Of a DNA stretch of 64,000 nucleotides, positions 9,062 through 18,079 are shown piece after piece. Position numbers and translations under genes: made by a program. Position 1 is the first letter of the stretch. The number at the start of each line of letters is the position of its first letter. Under the pieces are notes generated by a model. The model did no database searches. It saw nothing but the letters and a program-made list of their open reading frames with translations, and was not told where the DNA came from. Origin of the DNA: Streptomyces fildesensis (lineage in GTDB: Bacteria; Actinomycetota; Actinomycetes; Streptomycetales; Streptomycetaceae); the NCBI RefSeq assembly GCF_016107395.1, contig NZ_JAAIKO010000037.1:1-64000 (forward strand), read 5' to 3'.

Positions 9062-9434
9062 CTCACTGACTGACAACTCCCGTTGCCAGATACCGAATCT
9101 CGGCGCCGTGAGCATAACCGTGCCTGCTTTACGAAGTCTTCACACATTCAGATTCGGCCGGGGAGAGAACCGGCCGAACGGTGACACCGTGTTCCCCCGG
9201 TGATCGACCTGCGGTGCGTGCCGTCCGGACCGAGTCCAGGTACAGTCTCAGACTTGCGGCGAAGTGCACCGTACCGCACTGCCTAGCATCGAACACCCCG
9301 CGCCCGTAAGCCTCGGTGGCTTCCGAGGGGGCAGCGATCCGGTGTGCTATTTTCCTGCCGTATCTTTACGTATTGATTACATCTGTGGGGGGCCGCGGAT
9401 AAGGCAGTCGCCCACGTCCGGAAGGAATTCGTCG
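9062..9434. other. Divergent intergenic region, 373 bases
   Basis: This separates the minus-strand toxin gene from the plus-strand secreted-protein genes and must hold promoters for both. No clear -35/-10 pair or operator stood out. Base composition is slightly lower in GC near 9340-9400. Confidence 0.4.
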
Positions 9435-9935
9435 GTGACATTTCGCGCCCGCAGACTGATACTTGCCGCTGGAATCGTCAGTGTGCTCACAGCCTTGGTC
9501 GGTGCACCTGCCCTGGCTTCCACCACTTCCGCTCCTGCCACGGCAGGAGCCGCTGACACGGCGCCGCCCTCCGCGGTGGAGGACTTCCAGTACCCCGATG
9601 CGGCGAAGATTCTCCAGCAGCGGGGCATCAAGCTCATCAAGGGCGACGGCCACATCCTGCTCCTCGACGCATGCGGCACCTCCGCCCAGCAGATCAAGGT
9701 CTGGACGGGCGCCTCGGAGATCTGCTTCCAGGCCAACGCCAAGACGGGCAACCTCACGCTGGAAGTGCCCGACGTCATTCGCCTGCAGACCGCGGACCAC
9801 CCCATCAGCGCCGACCTCACCGCCGAAGGCACCACCCAAACGGTCGACGTCGCCAAGGGCAGCGCCAAGAGCGTCGGCGAAGGAACCGCAGACGGCGCCC
9901 CCTCGGTCCTGGTCGCCCTCCGCGTCACCGGCTGA
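9435..9935 (+). CDS. Small secreted protein of unknown function
   Basis: 166 residues from a GTG start with GGAAGG nine bases upstream. A clear signal peptide (MTFRARRLILAAGIVSVL, Ala-x-Ala near residue 30) is followed by a mature domain with two cysteines (DACGTS and SEICFQ) that could form a disulfide. Beta-strand-like segments end in VLVALRVTG. No family is recognised. It is followed 166 bases later by a secreted trypsin-fold protein on the same strand, so the two may be exported together. Confidence 0.75.
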   Translation: MTFRARRLILAAGIVSVLTALVGAPALASTTSAPATAGAADTAPPSAVEDFQYPDAAKILQQRGIKLIKGDGHILLLDACGTSAQQIKVWTGASEICFQANAKTGNLTLEVPDVIRLQTADHPISADLTAEGTTQTVDVAKGSAKSVGEGTADGAPSVLVALRVTG

Positions 9936-10101
9936 AACACGATCGGATTCCACCACACCGACCGGACAACACCGGGATTCCCCAACGTCTGAATCCTGAC
10001 CCGCGCTCCCGTCGGCGCTCTTCGGACTGCTTCGGCCTCTTCGGAGCAGACCCTCCACCGCCTCGGCGGTCCCCAGACTTTTGGCATAAAGGAAGCACAT
10101 C

Positions 10102-11745
10102 GTGGCAGGCATACATTCACGCACCGGTTGGACCACCGGACTCCTCGCAATCACCGTCGCCGCCGGAGTGCCCGCCGCCCCGTCGACCCAGGCCGTAACA
10201 GGCGACGCCACGGCAAACGGACAGTTCGCATTCACTACGAAGCTCGACATCGGTGGCGGTCAGCGTTCTTGCACCGGAACTCTCCTGAACAACCAGTGGA
10301 TCATCACCGCTGCGAGCTGCTTCGCCGATGACCCTGCCCAGCCGCAGACACTCCCGGCCGGCGCCCCGAAGCTGAAGGCCACTGCGACGATCGGCCGCAC
10401 CGACCTGACCGGTACCGCGGGCGCAGTGCGCCAGATCGTGGATCTGGTGCCTCGTCAGGACCGGGACTTGGTGCTGGCCAAGCTCGATGCCCCGGTTATC
10501 GGTGTCAGGCCCCTGCACCCGGCGACCACTGCCCCGGCCCAGGGCGAGGCGCTCAAGGGTGCCGGTTACGGTCGCACCAAGGACATCTGGGTTCCCGGCA
10601 CCCTCCACACCGCGGCGTTTACCGCCACCCAGGTCAACGGCACCTCGGTCAATATCGACGGTACCGCGGTCTGCAAGGGTGACACCGGCGCCCCGGCGTT
10701 CCGCGCCGTCAACGGCAACTTCGAGCTGGCGGCTGTCGCGAGCACCTCCTGGCAGGGTGGCTGCCTGGGCTCGGACGAGACCCGCACCGGTGCGGTCGCC
10801 ACCCGTGTCGACGACATCAACGCATGGATTCGTCAGGCCGTCGCTGCGACGCTGACGCCATGGAAACTGCAGATGCTCACCACGACCAGCACCGGCCTGT
10901 TCCATTCCTCGCGGGACAGCAACGGCGACTGGTCGGTGTTCGGCGACGTACAGCAGGCCGCGGGCAGCATCGGCGAGGTGAAGGTCACCGCCGACGCCGC
11001 GATCTCGGGGAAGAACTATGTGTTCGCCATCGGCGGAGACGGCCACGTCTACGAGGGAGCCCGTAATCCCAACGGCACGTGGGTGAAGTTCCGCGATCTG
11101 ACGGCCGAGACCGGTGCTCTGCCGGGCCTGACGAAGATCGCGGCCACGTCCGCAGGCAGTCAGGTCAGTTTGATCGCTCTGGCGAACGGCCGGATCTACC
11201 ACACCATCCAGGACGCGAGCGGCAAGTGGCTCAAGTGGGGAGACGTCACCGCGTCCCTCGGCGTGCTCGGCAACGCCACCCAGGTGACTACCGCGCAGAC
11301 CGGCGATGAACTCCAGATCGGCGTCGTCGCGGACAAGAAGGCCTTCCACGCTGTTCGGCACGCCAATGGCACCTGGTCCGCGTGGGGCGAGCTCAAGCAG
11401 CTCGCCGGCACACTGGGTCCGGTCACCGGCATGGCTTTCGCCGGCATCGGGAGCGACCTGCAGGTCGTCGTCACCAACGCGACCGGCGGCATCCAGCACT
11501 CGACCCGGGCAGCCAACGGCACCTGGAGCGTCTTCGGTGACCTCAGCGGCGTTCTCGGCCAGGACCCGGTGATCAGCATCGACGCGGCTGCTGTGGACGG
11601 CGAGTTCCAGACCGCGGTCGTCACCGCCGACGGGCACATCAAGCACACTCTGCGTCACGCCAACCGCCAGTGGGACGCCGCGGACGAGCCGACCGGCATC
11701 CCCGGCACCCCCACCACCGTCGCCATCACCGGCAGCTGGAACTAA
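10102..11745 (+). CDS. Secreted trypsin-fold protein with altered triad plus beta-propeller-like repeats
   Basis: 547 residues from GTG with GGAAG upstream. A signal peptide ends near residue 30. Residues 35-250 follow the S1 trypsin fold (CTGTLLNNQWIITAASCF, DRDLVLAKL, GDTGAPAF, GAVATRVDDINAWI). The catalytic histidine position is Ser72 (TAASC for TAAHC), and the nucleophile position is Thr195 (GDTGAP for GDSGGP). Only the Asp (Asp122) is kept. Such changes normally abolish classical serine protease activity. Residues 255-547 carry about six repeats of a pattern like LFHSSRDSNGDWSVFGDV, as in tectonin or sugar-binding propeller domains. The protein is more likely a binding protein than a protease. 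That is inference, and threonine as nucleophile cannot be excluded. Confidence 0.85.
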   Translation: MAGIHSRTGWTTGLLAITVAAGVPAAPSTQAVTGDATANGQFAFTTKLDIGGGQRSCTGTLLNNQWIITAASCFADDPAQPQTLPAGAPKLKATATIGRTDLTGTAGAVRQIVDLVPRQDRDLVLAKLDAPVIGVRPLHPATTAPAQGEALKGAGYGRTKDIWVPGTLHTAAFTATQVNGTSVNIDGTAVCKGDTGAPAFRAVNGNFELAAVASTSWQGGCLGSDETRTGAVATRVDDINAWIRQAVAATLTPWKLQMLTTTSTGLFHSSRDSNGDWSVFGDVQQAAGSIGEVKVTADAAISGKNYVFAIGGDGHVYEGARNPNGTWVKFRDLTAETGALPGLTKIAATSAGSQVSLIALANGRIYHTIQDASGKWLKWGDVTASLGVLGNATQVTTAQTGDELQIGVVADKKAFHAVRHANGTWSAWGELKQLAGTLGPVTGMAFAGIGSDLQVVVTNATGGIQHSTRAANGTWSVFGDLSGVLGQDPVISIDAAAVDGEFQTAVVTADGHIKHTLRHANRQWDAADEPTGIPGTPTTVAITGSWN

Positions 11746-12070
11746 CACCCCACACGGTTCATCGACACAGGCACGAGGGCGGGCAAGCACCCCATGGGAT
11801 GCTTGCCCGCCCTCGTGCAGCGTCCGGGCCGGATGAAGCTCTACCAGCGCCCCTTATGCCGACCGGCCTAGGCGGGCGCGGTCATGCCTGGGCGTGTGCC
11901 GTCCTGGGTCGCCGGGAGCGATGGCCTGGGACCGGCGATGCGGCAGGTCACGACGGTGCAGAGCCCGCAAGCTGTGATCTTCCTTTGACACCCATACGTT
12001 CTCCACACAAACTGATCAGTCCTGTCACAACAGCAGAGCGCCCCTCTGGGAACCGTTCGCGAGGAGCGCC
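11746..12070. other. 325-base intergenic region, terminator then promoter region
   Basis: The left part holds the strong hairpin at 11771-11818. The rest has no gene and should contain the promoter of the acyltransferase gene. No motif was clear enough to list. Confidence 0.4.
11771..11818 (+). terminator. Strong hairpin after the trypsin-fold gene
   Basis: A perfect 19-bp stem (11771-11789 paired with 11800-11818) with a 10-base loop lies 25 bases past the stop codon. It has no U-run, as is common for high-GC actinomycete terminators. Confidence 0.7.
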
Positions 12071-13315
12071 ATGCACGGCCGTAGTGCCCCTTTGTCCCGT
12101 TTCCGCTGGTCGCTCGGCCCTGTCTCCGACCTGTTCTCCGGTCGCAACAACAGCCTGGGCCTGTTGCGGCTGCTGCTGGCTTCAGCCGTCGTGGTCTCTC
12201 ATGCACGGATCCTCGGGTTCGGCGGCCGTGAGTTCGGCCACACGTTCTCGGGTGGGCAGATCGACCTCGGGAAGATGTCGGTGTTCGGGTTCTTCTTCCT
12301 GTCCGGCATTCTCGTGACGCGCAGCGGAAACCGGCTCCCCGTCGGGCGCTTCCTGTGGCATCGCGGACTGCGACTGCTGCCGGGTCTGTGGGTCTGCCTG
12401 GCGGTCACGGCGTTCGTCGTGGCCCCGTTCCTGTACTGGCGGCAGCACGGTGGCCTGGCGGGTTTCCGGGACCAGGCGTACGGTCCGTTCGCCTACCTGC
12501 GGGCGAACTGGGCCGTCGGCATCGATCAGTGGGGCGTTTCCGGTGTGATGGAAACAGCCACAGCCAAAGGGCTGGCATTCAACACGGCCTTCGACGGCGC
12601 CCTGTGGTCCCTCAAGTACGAGGTTCTCTGCTACCTCGGGGTGGCACTGCTCGCCCTGACCGGATCCCTGACCCGCGCCCGCCGCGCCGTCCTCGCGGTG
12701 ACCGTGGTCCTGGGCGGGTTGATCCTGAGCGACGCGATCGGCAACCGATACATGTACGGAGCCCCCGCCGCAAAGCACGGCGGGCTCTTCGACGTTCCCC
12801 TGATGGGCGCGCTCGACGTGGACTGGGTGGTCTACCTGGGATTCGCCTTCGCCCTCGGTGCGCTGATCGAGCTGTACAAGGAGCGCGTACCGGTCAGCGA
12901 TCCACTGGGCGTCGTCTCCGGCCTCGTACTGCTCCTGACCCTGCGCTACGGCTACTTCTTCGCCCTCGGCGTCCCGGCTTTCGCCTATCTGTTGCTGTGG
13001 CTGGCCATCCGGCTGCCGAAGCCGTTCCAGCGAATAGGCCGCAAGCACGACTACTCGTACGGCATCTACATCTATGGCTTCGTGGTGGAACAAGCGCTTG
13101 CCGCGCTAGGTGGAGCACGCTGGGGCTTCGGCGCCTACCTGGGTCTCGCCATGGGCGGCACCCTGATCGTGGCAATGCTCTCCTGGCACCTGGTGGAACG
13201 CCCGGCCATGCGGCTGAAAGACCTCGGAGCTCGCCGCCGGAATGATCGTCGCCACGAGGCGACAACACCCGACCTCGACACCCACCCAATTCGTCAACCC
13301 TCACACGTGGCTTGA
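12071..13315 (+). CDS. Acyltransferase family 3 (OafA/YrhL-type) membrane protein
   Basis: 414 residues. The ATG follows GAGGAGCGCC. About ten hydrophobic segments run through the protein. The family signature is visible at the N-terminus (LGLLRLLLASAVVVSHA, the conserved His lying in the first membrane helix) and in FFFLSGILVTRSGNR followed by WHRGLRLLPGLWV. The end (DYSYGIYIYGFVVEQ, then SWHLVERPAMRL) is also typical. Members O-acylate sugars on polysaccharides, peptidoglycan or antibiotics. The substrate cannot be read from the sequence, and no glycan gene lies next to it. Confidence 0.88.
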   Translation: MHGRSAPLSRFRWSLGPVSDLFSGRNNSLGLLRLLLASAVVVSHARILGFGGREFGHTFSGGQIDLGKMSVFGFFFLSGILVTRSGNRLPVGRFLWHRGLRLLPGLWVCLAVTAFVVAPFLYWRQHGGLAGFRDQAYGPFAYLRANWAVGIDQWGVSGVMETATAKGLAFNTAFDGALWSLKYEVLCYLGVALLALTGSLTRARRAVLAVTVVLGGLILSDAIGNRYMYGAPAAKHGGLFDVPLMGALDVDWVVYLGFAFALGALIELYKERVPVSDPLGVVSGLVLLLTLRYGYFFALGVPAFAYLLLWLAIRLPKPFQRIGRKHDYSYGIYIYGFVVEQALAALGGARWGFGAYLGLAMGGTLIVAMLSWHLVERPAMRLKDLGARRRNDRRHEATTPDLDTHPIRQPSHVA

Positions 13316-13850
13316 GGATCATGACCACCGCAAGACGTCGGGCCGCAGAAGGGTGGGGACGGCGGCGATGGTCGCGTCTCAGTCCTGCCGGACGATCACT
13401 GCGAACTGCTCGATGACTGGTCCCTTCGGAGAGTTCGCGGAGTGATTTGCGCTGATCCCTTCGTTAGGCGTAGGGGGCGGACTGACCCTGGAGCAGAGGT
13501 GATTGCGCGAGCGGATTCGGTGCGAGGTGGGCGGGCAGTCCGCTCGCGGTGAGAAGACCGCGATAATCGCAAAGGATCTGCGGGTCAGTGAGCGGTCGGT
13601 GGAGCGCTGGCGTCACTTGCGCGAACGGGGGATCCGTACCTGTTTCTCGGTGGGACACGCCATCACCGAGCCGGTGCGCCGCGCTGTCCGGCGGTGGCCG
13701 AGCCGACCGGCGTGATCGACCCGGTCGGCATCGGCATCACGGTGCCAGGAGTGACCGCACCCCTGAGCCCAGTTGTCCCCGTTCGACCACGACGAGGCCT
13801 GCGGCATCCAGGTGTTCCTCCCGACACTCTCCACCCGGTGTCGGGCCGGC
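13316..13850. other. Stretch of 535 bases with only transposase debris
   Basis: Apart from the transposase fragment at 13473-13632, no gene could be supported in any frame. The region is probably decayed mobile-element DNA at the right edge of the accessory block. Confidence 0.4.
13473..13632 (+). pseudogene. N-terminal fragment of an IS630-type transposase
   Basis: The frame reads GGLTLEQR, a TGA stop at 13500-13502, then LRERIRCEVGG followed by IIAKDLRVSERSVERW. This matches the N-terminal helix-turn-helix of IS630-family transposases. The in-frame stop and loss of the DDE domain show that it is a remnant. No terminal repeats or TA duplication could be assigned. Confidence 0.55.
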
Positions 13851-14456
13851 TCAGGTCAGGGTTGCGTAGACGATGAGGTTGTCGACGGGGTGGCCCTGGG
13901 GGTCTATCGAGCCGTCGCAGGTGATCAGGCGGAGGGTGGGGGTCGGGGTGGGGGCGTAGACCTGTTGGGTGGGGAAGGTCTTCTTGTTCACCGTCTGGGT
14001 GGTGGTGACGGTGAAGTGGACGGTCTTTCCGTCGGCGCCGCGGACGGCGATGTCGGCGCCCTTCTTGATCTTCGCGAGATCGTGGAAGACGGCCTTGCCG
14101 TACCGGGTGCTGTTGTGGCCGATGACGACGGAGGAGCCGCGCTGGCCGGGTACCGCGCTGTTCGTGTACCAGCCGGCGGTCATGCCCTGGTCCGGCGGCG
14201 GGACTTGAACCGTCTGGTCGGCGTTGAGGCCGAGCCGTAGGAGGGAGCTGTCCACGCCGATGGAGGGGATCACCACGCGAGTGGGGTCACCGGGGGTGCT
14301 GGGCGCCGTCGCGGGGGGCGGGGTCGATGCGCCGGGGGCGGGTGCGTCCGGGGCGGTGGCGGAGGGGGAGCCCGACGAGCAGGCGGCCAGGGTGGTGAGG
14401 GTCAGCGCGATGAGCGGGGCTCGCAGGGCGCGCGCCGGGTTCGGGATGCGGGCCAT
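13851..14456 (-). CDS. Class F-like sortase, lipoprotein-type N-terminus
   Basis: 201 residues. The N-terminus has a lipobox-like LAAC (Cys26) and then a Pro/Ala/Thr linker. The sortase core begins at PTRVVIPSIGVDSSL. The catalytic His114 (VVIGHNSTRYGK) and Cys180 (TLRLITCDG) are present. The arginine expected after the cysteine (for example HYRDN in related enzymes) is replaced: the sequence here is GHPVDNLIVYA, with Val191. Another arginine, such as Arg176 just before the cysteine, might substitute, or activity may be reduced. The gene is followed on its upstream side by a surface-type protein with a C-terminal membrane tail, a plausible substrate. Confidence 0.85.
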   Translation of the reverse strand: MARIPNPARALRAPLIALTLTTLAACSSGSPSATAPDAPAPGASTPPPATAPSTPGDPTRVVIPSIGVDSSLLRLGLNADQTVQVPPPDQGMTAGWYTNSAVPGQRGSSVVIGHNSTRYGKAVFHDLAKIKKGADIAVRGADGKTVHFTVTTTQTVNKKTFPTQQVYAPTPTPTLRLITCDGSIDPQGHPVDNLIVYATLT

Positions 14457-14519
14457 GGGTGTCCTTATAAGGGGGTGGTGCGCCGCCCGGTCGGGCGGCG
14501 CACCACGTGGATCGGAGGA

Positions 14520-14894
14520 TCAGCCGTCGTGGCGGGCTGCCCGGCGGCGCACGATGACGAAACCGGCACCCGCGAGTGCGGCGGCCGCGGCGGCCGAGCC
14601 GGCGATGGTGGCGTTGCTCGTGCCCGTGCTCCCGGCCGGCTGCTCGCCGGCGGCGACGCCGCCGCGCGGCATCGGGGCGGCGGTCGGCTGGGCGGCGCCG
14701 GTGCGGGTGCCGCCGGGGGCGCTCACGGACGGGGTGGGCCGGGGGGCGTCGGTGGCCGCGCCGGGGGTGGCGGAGGGGGCGGGGGTGGGCTTGGCGCTCG
14801 CGTCCGCCGCGAACGCTCCGGTGGCCGGGAGCAGCACCGTGCCGGCGATGACTGCGGTGACGGCGGCGGTGCGCAGGATGCGGAGGTAGGACAT
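14520..14894 (-). CDS. Secreted surface protein with C-terminal membrane tail, possible sortase substrate
   Basis: 124 residues from ATG with GGAAGG upstream. A signal peptide (MSYLRILRTAAVTAVIAGTV, cleavage near AFAAD) is followed by a Pro/Ala/Thr-rich stalk. A short Gly-rich segment leads into a hydrophobic helix of about 20 residues, ending VIVRRRAARHDG. The signal, stalk, helix and basic tail resemble sortase-anchored proteins, but no LPxTG-like pentapeptide is evident (the segment before the helix is GEQPAGSTG). It sits 63 bases upstream of the sortase gene on the same strand. Confidence 0.75.
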   Translation of the reverse strand: MSYLRILRTAAVTAVIAGTVLLPATGAFAADASAKPTPAPSATPGAATDAPRPTPSVSAPGGTRTGAAQPTAAPMPRGGVAAGEQPAGSTGTSNATIAGSAAAAAALAGAGFVIVRRRAARHDG

Positions 14895-15109
14895 GGTGGT
14901 GCCTTCCGTTGACGGGGGTCGATCGGTGTCGGAGCGGCCGCCGCGTCCGGCGCTCGCCGCGTCCGGCGGCTGCCGCGCGGCGGCCGGCATGATCGACAGG
15001 CTGGCAGGCACCTGTGAAGAAGTTGTCAGAGCGCTGTGGTCGGGGGATCAGGGCCCCGGACGGCTCCGCCCGGCGTGCGGAAGACGGCGCGGGCGCTCAG
15101 GCTGGATGT

Positions 15110-15388
15110 ATGGCGATCAATCGGATGACTGAGCACGGAATCGACATCGACACGCGGACGCTCGCGGTGGGCGTGGCCGTTACCGGGGTCGCGGCGGTGC
15201 TGGGGCTGGCCGGGACGGTCATGATCGGTGTCACGCTGCTGAACGCAGGACGCGGATACGTCCGTCACATGGAGGTACCGCCGTCCGAGCTGGCGGCCCG
15301 CGCCTTCCGGCAGGCGAAGGTGGCCTCGCAGGCCGCCACCCACGCCGGGGCCGACGCCTGGCGGTCTGCGGACGGCTCCTCCTCCTGA
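15110..15388 (+). CDS. Small single-pass membrane protein, unknown
   Basis: 92 residues from ATG at 15110; an ATG at 15125 is an alternative. One hydrophobic segment (residues about 17-43) is followed by a hydrophilic Ala-rich tail (SELAARAFRQAKVASQAATH). It has no recognisable family. It is divergent from the surface protein and convergent with the Lrp gene. Confidence 0.5.
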   Translation: MAINRMTEHGIDIDTRTLAVGVAVTGVAAVLGLAGTVMIGVTLLNAGRGYVRHMEVPPSELAARAFRQAKVASQAATHAGADAWRSADGSSS

Positions 15389-15442
15389 CCGGGTGAGCCT
15401 CGATCGTGGCGCGCCTCTTTCCTGGCGCGCTGCTCGCCAAGT

Positions 15443-15517
15443 GCTGCCCTCCGACGTGCTGCTCTCTGACGTGGTGCCCTCCGGCGTGGTGCTCTCTGAC
15501 GTGCTGCTCTCTAACGT
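15443..15517. repeat. 15-bp tandem repeat, 5 copies, spanning the Lrp stop codon
   Basis: Five units like GCTGCTCTCTGACGT lie head to tail with a few substitutions. The last unit contains the stop codon of the Lrp gene (minus strand, 15511-15513). It belongs to the wider pattern of stop-spanning repeats in this window. Confidence 0.85.
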
Positions 15518-16044
15518 GCTGTGCCGGTGCGGTCGATCGGGGTGATGACCTTCCGTTCGACCGGGGAGGACAGCACGATCGATGTCGTGGTGCGGCCGAG
15601 GGCCGAGATCTGTTCGAGCATCTCCTCGAGGTGCGAGGTGTCGGCCACGGCGACCTTGAGGATCCAGCAGTCCTCGCCGACGACGTGGTGCACCTCCAGG
15701 ACCTCGGGGCGTGCCATCAGTTCCAGCGTCCTGGGGTGACGCAGCGTGTAGCCGCCGTGCGGGGAGACCCGGACGAAGGCGAGCATGGCGTAGCCGAGCC
15801 GGTCCGGTGCGACCACGGCGGAGTAGCCGGTGATGATGCCGTTGCTCTCCAGCCGGCGGATCCGTTCCGCCACGGCGGCCGGGCTGAGGCTCACCCGGCG
15901 GCCCAGTTCACTGAGAGTGATGCGGCCCTCGGTCTGGACGAGTTCGAGCAGCCGCGTGTCGACGCTGTCGAGGGCCACCGATGAATCGTGGGCGAGGCCC
16001 CGCACATGGCGTGGTTCTTTCGGCAGCGCCGCTGAATCTCCCAT
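15511..16044 (-). CDS. Lrp/AsnC family transcriptional regulator
   Basis: 177 residues; ATG preceded by AAGGGGAG. An N-terminal winged HTH (VDTRLLELVQTEGRITLSEL then SPAAVAERIRRLESNGII) is followed by an RAM/AsnC ligand domain (VLEVHHVVGEDCWILKVAV). Such proteins sense amino acids and often repress their own and neighbouring genes. The divergent epimerase gene starts 87 bases away, so the shared promoter region is a likely target. Confidence 0.88.
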   Translation of the reverse strand: MGDSAALPKEPRHVRGLAHDSSVALDSVDTRLLELVQTEGRITLSELGRRVSLSPAAVAERIRRLESNGIITGYSAVVAPDRLGYAMLAFVRVSPHGGYTLRHPRTLELMARPEVLEVHHVVGEDCWILKVAVADTSHLEEMLEQISALGRTTTSIVLSSPVERKVITPIDRTGTAR

Positions 16045-16131
16045 GATCTCCCCTTCAGATGCCGGGTCGAGACGGTAACACTTGAGCCCAGTGGCGGGGG
16101 TGTCCTGCCTGGTGGGAAAGGTTCTGAGGGA

Positions 16132-17100
16132 ATGAGCGACTCCACGGGGGGCGTCCTGCGCGACGTCTGTGTCATCGGTGGCAGCCGGTATTTCGGCAAG
16201 CGGCTGATGCTGCGGCTGCGCGACGAGGGGGTCAACGTCACGGTCATCAACCGCGGCTCGTCACCGGCGCCGCCCGGCGTCACGCATCTCGTCGCGGACC
16301 GTGACGACGAGGCGGCGCTCGAAGCCGCGCTGGGTGACCGGCACTTCGATGTCGTCATCGACCAGGTCTGCTACACACCGCGACAGGCGGCCATCGCCAA
16401 GCGCGTCTTCCGCGACCGCACCACGCGCTACGTCATGACGTCCACGATGGAGGTCTATGACCCGGCGACCATTGACGGCTCGCCCCATCCCCATCGTCCG
16501 GTCGGCGAGGGCGCGGTGGATCCAGGAACGTGGCCGGTCGACCTCGAACTCCCCTGGGGGGAGGAGGCGTTCAGGGAGCAGCTCGGCGACGCCCGGCACT
16601 ACGCCGAGGGCAAGCGGCAGGCGGAGGCGGTGTTCAGCCAGGACCCGGCGTTCGCGTTCGTCTCCGTGCGCAGCGCGCATGTGCTGGGCGGCGGCGCGGA
16701 GGAGTTCACCGGGCGGCTGGACCACTACGTGGACCGGGTCCGTACGGGACGGCCGGTCGTCGTTCACGCCGAGGAGCACCCCTCCACGTTCATCCATGAC
16801 CGCGAGATCGCCGAGTTCCTGTTCTGGGCGGCCGGCGCCGACTTCACCGGGCCGGTCAACGCCAACTCGCACGGTGAGCTGAGCGCCACGGAGCTGAGCG
16901 AGCTGGTCGCGGCACAACTCGGTTCGGAACGGCCGACGTTCACGCGTACAGGATCCCGGGCGGGCGACGAGGTGTCGCCGTTCTCGTTCGACCGCTACTA
17001 CGCGATGGACAACTCGCGGGCCACCGAGCTGGGTTTCCCGTTCTCGACCACTTCGGAGTGGCTGCCCGGCGCCATCGCCGAGACGGGAGTCCAGGAATGA
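16132..17100 (+). CDS. Atypical SDR NAD-dependent epimerase/reductase
   Basis: 322 residues; ATG after GAGGGA. The N-terminal nucleotide-binding motif is CVIGGSRYFGKRLMLRL, and a Rossmann fold follows. The tyrosine expected in the SDR active site may be in RYVMTSTMEVYDP or HYAEGKRQAE (Tyr-x3-Lys type spacing). The family includes sugar epimerases and isoflavone-reductase-like enzymes. The substrate is unknown. The stop overlaps the start of the aldo/keto reductase gene (ATGA), so the two are co-translated. Confidence 0.8.
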   Translation: MSDSTGGVLRDVCVIGGSRYFGKRLMLRLRDEGVNVTVINRGSSPAPPGVTHLVADRDDEAALEAALGDRHFDVVIDQVCYTPRQAAIAKRVFRDRTTRYVMTSTMEVYDPATIDGSPHPHRPVGEGAVDPGTWPVDLELPWGEEAFREQLGDARHYAEGKRQAEAVFSQDPAFAFVSVRSAHVLGGGAEEFTGRLDHYVDRVRTGRPVVVHAEEHPSTFIHDREIAEFLFWAAGADFTGPVNANSHGELSATELSELVAAQLGSERPTFTRTGSRAGDEVSPFSFDRYYAMDNSRATELGFPFSTTSEWLPGAIAETGVQE

Positions 17101-18035
17101 CAGAAATGACAGGGATGACAGGGATGACAGGGATGAGCGGCAGCAACGCGCGCCGGATCCGTGACGTCACCGTAGGTCCGGTCGGCCTCGGGGCCATGCC
17201 GCTGTCCATCGAGCGGCGGCCGGACGAGGCCAGAGCCTTCGCCACGGTCCACGCGGCGCTCGACGCGGGAGTGACGCTCATCGACACGGCCGACTCCTAC
17301 CACTGGCACGCGGACGAGCGGGGGCACAACGAGGAGCTGATCGCCCGCGCCATCGCCGCCTACGGCGGTGACACGTCGGACGTCCTCGTCGCGACCAAGG
17401 GGGGCCGCGGGCGGCCCGGCGACGGTTCGTGGACCGTCAACGGCACCCCGGAGCATCTGAAGCGGGCCTGCGAGGAGTCGCTGAGGCGGCTCGGCGGCGA
17501 GGCGATCGGGCTGTACCAGCTCCACAAGCCGGACCCCCGGGTCCCGTTCGCCGAATCCGTCGGCGCGCTGCGGGAGTTGCTCGATGCGGGCACGATCAGG
17601 ATGGTGGGCGTCTCCAACGTGGACGCCGGTCAGATCCGGCAGGCCGACGAGATCCTCGGCGGGCGGCTGGCCTCGGTGCAGAACGAGTACTCGCCCGCAG
17701 TCCGCGACAGTGCGGCCGAGCTGCGGCTGTGCGACGAGCTCGGGATCGCCTTCCTGCCCTGGAGCCCGCTCGGCGGCATCTCCCGGAGCTCGCTCGACGC
17801 CCCGCCGACGGCCGGCTCCAGGACACCCGCCCCGCCCTTCGCCGCCTTCCACGAGGTCGCACGGGATCACGGGGTCAGCCCGCAGCGGATCACTCTCGCG
17901 TGGCTGCTGGCGAAGTCCCCGGTCGCCGTCCCCATCCCGGGCGCCAGCAGGCCCGGGACGATCCGTGACTCGGCGGCGGCCGGCGACGTGACGCTCACCG
18001 CCGATGAGTTCGTACGGCTCGACGCGGTCCGGTGA
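17097..18035 (+). CDS. Aldo/keto reductase with repeated ATG leader
   Basis: 312 residues. The core is a (beta/alpha)8 NADPH-dependent reductase: GLGAMPLS, LIDTADSYHWHADERGHNEE (catalytic Asp and Tyr), LVATKGG, LYQLHKPDPRVP, GVSNVDAGQI and VPIPGASRPGTI. The gene begins with a 9-bp tandem repeat (ATGACAGAA, then three ATGACAGGG, then ATGAGCGGC), giving five in-frame ATG codons and an MTEMTGMTGMTG leader. Any of the five could start the protein. The first overlaps the stop of the upstream gene as ATGA. Confidence 0.87.
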   Translation: MTEMTGMTGMTGMSGSNARRIRDVTVGPVGLGAMPLSIERRPDEARAFATVHAALDAGVTLIDTADSYHWHADERGHNEELIARAIAAYGGDTSDVLVATKGGRGRPGDGSWTVNGTPEHLKRACEESLRRLGGEAIGLYQLHKPDPRVPFAESVGALRELLDAGTIRMVGVSNVDAGQIRQADEILGGRLASVQNEYSPAVRDSAAELRLCDELGIAFLPWSPLGGISRSSLDAPPTAGSRTPAPPFAAFHEVARDHGVSPQRITLAWLLAKSPVAVPIPGASRPGTIRDSAAAGDVTLTADEFVRLDAVR

Positions 18036-18079
18036 TCCGCGCACCCCGCCACACGCCCCGCCTCGCACCCGGGCGCCCC

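Noticed and set aside
13613..13834. A minus-strand 73-codon frame
   Set aside because: It is antisense to the transposase fragment and has no domain or ribosome site.
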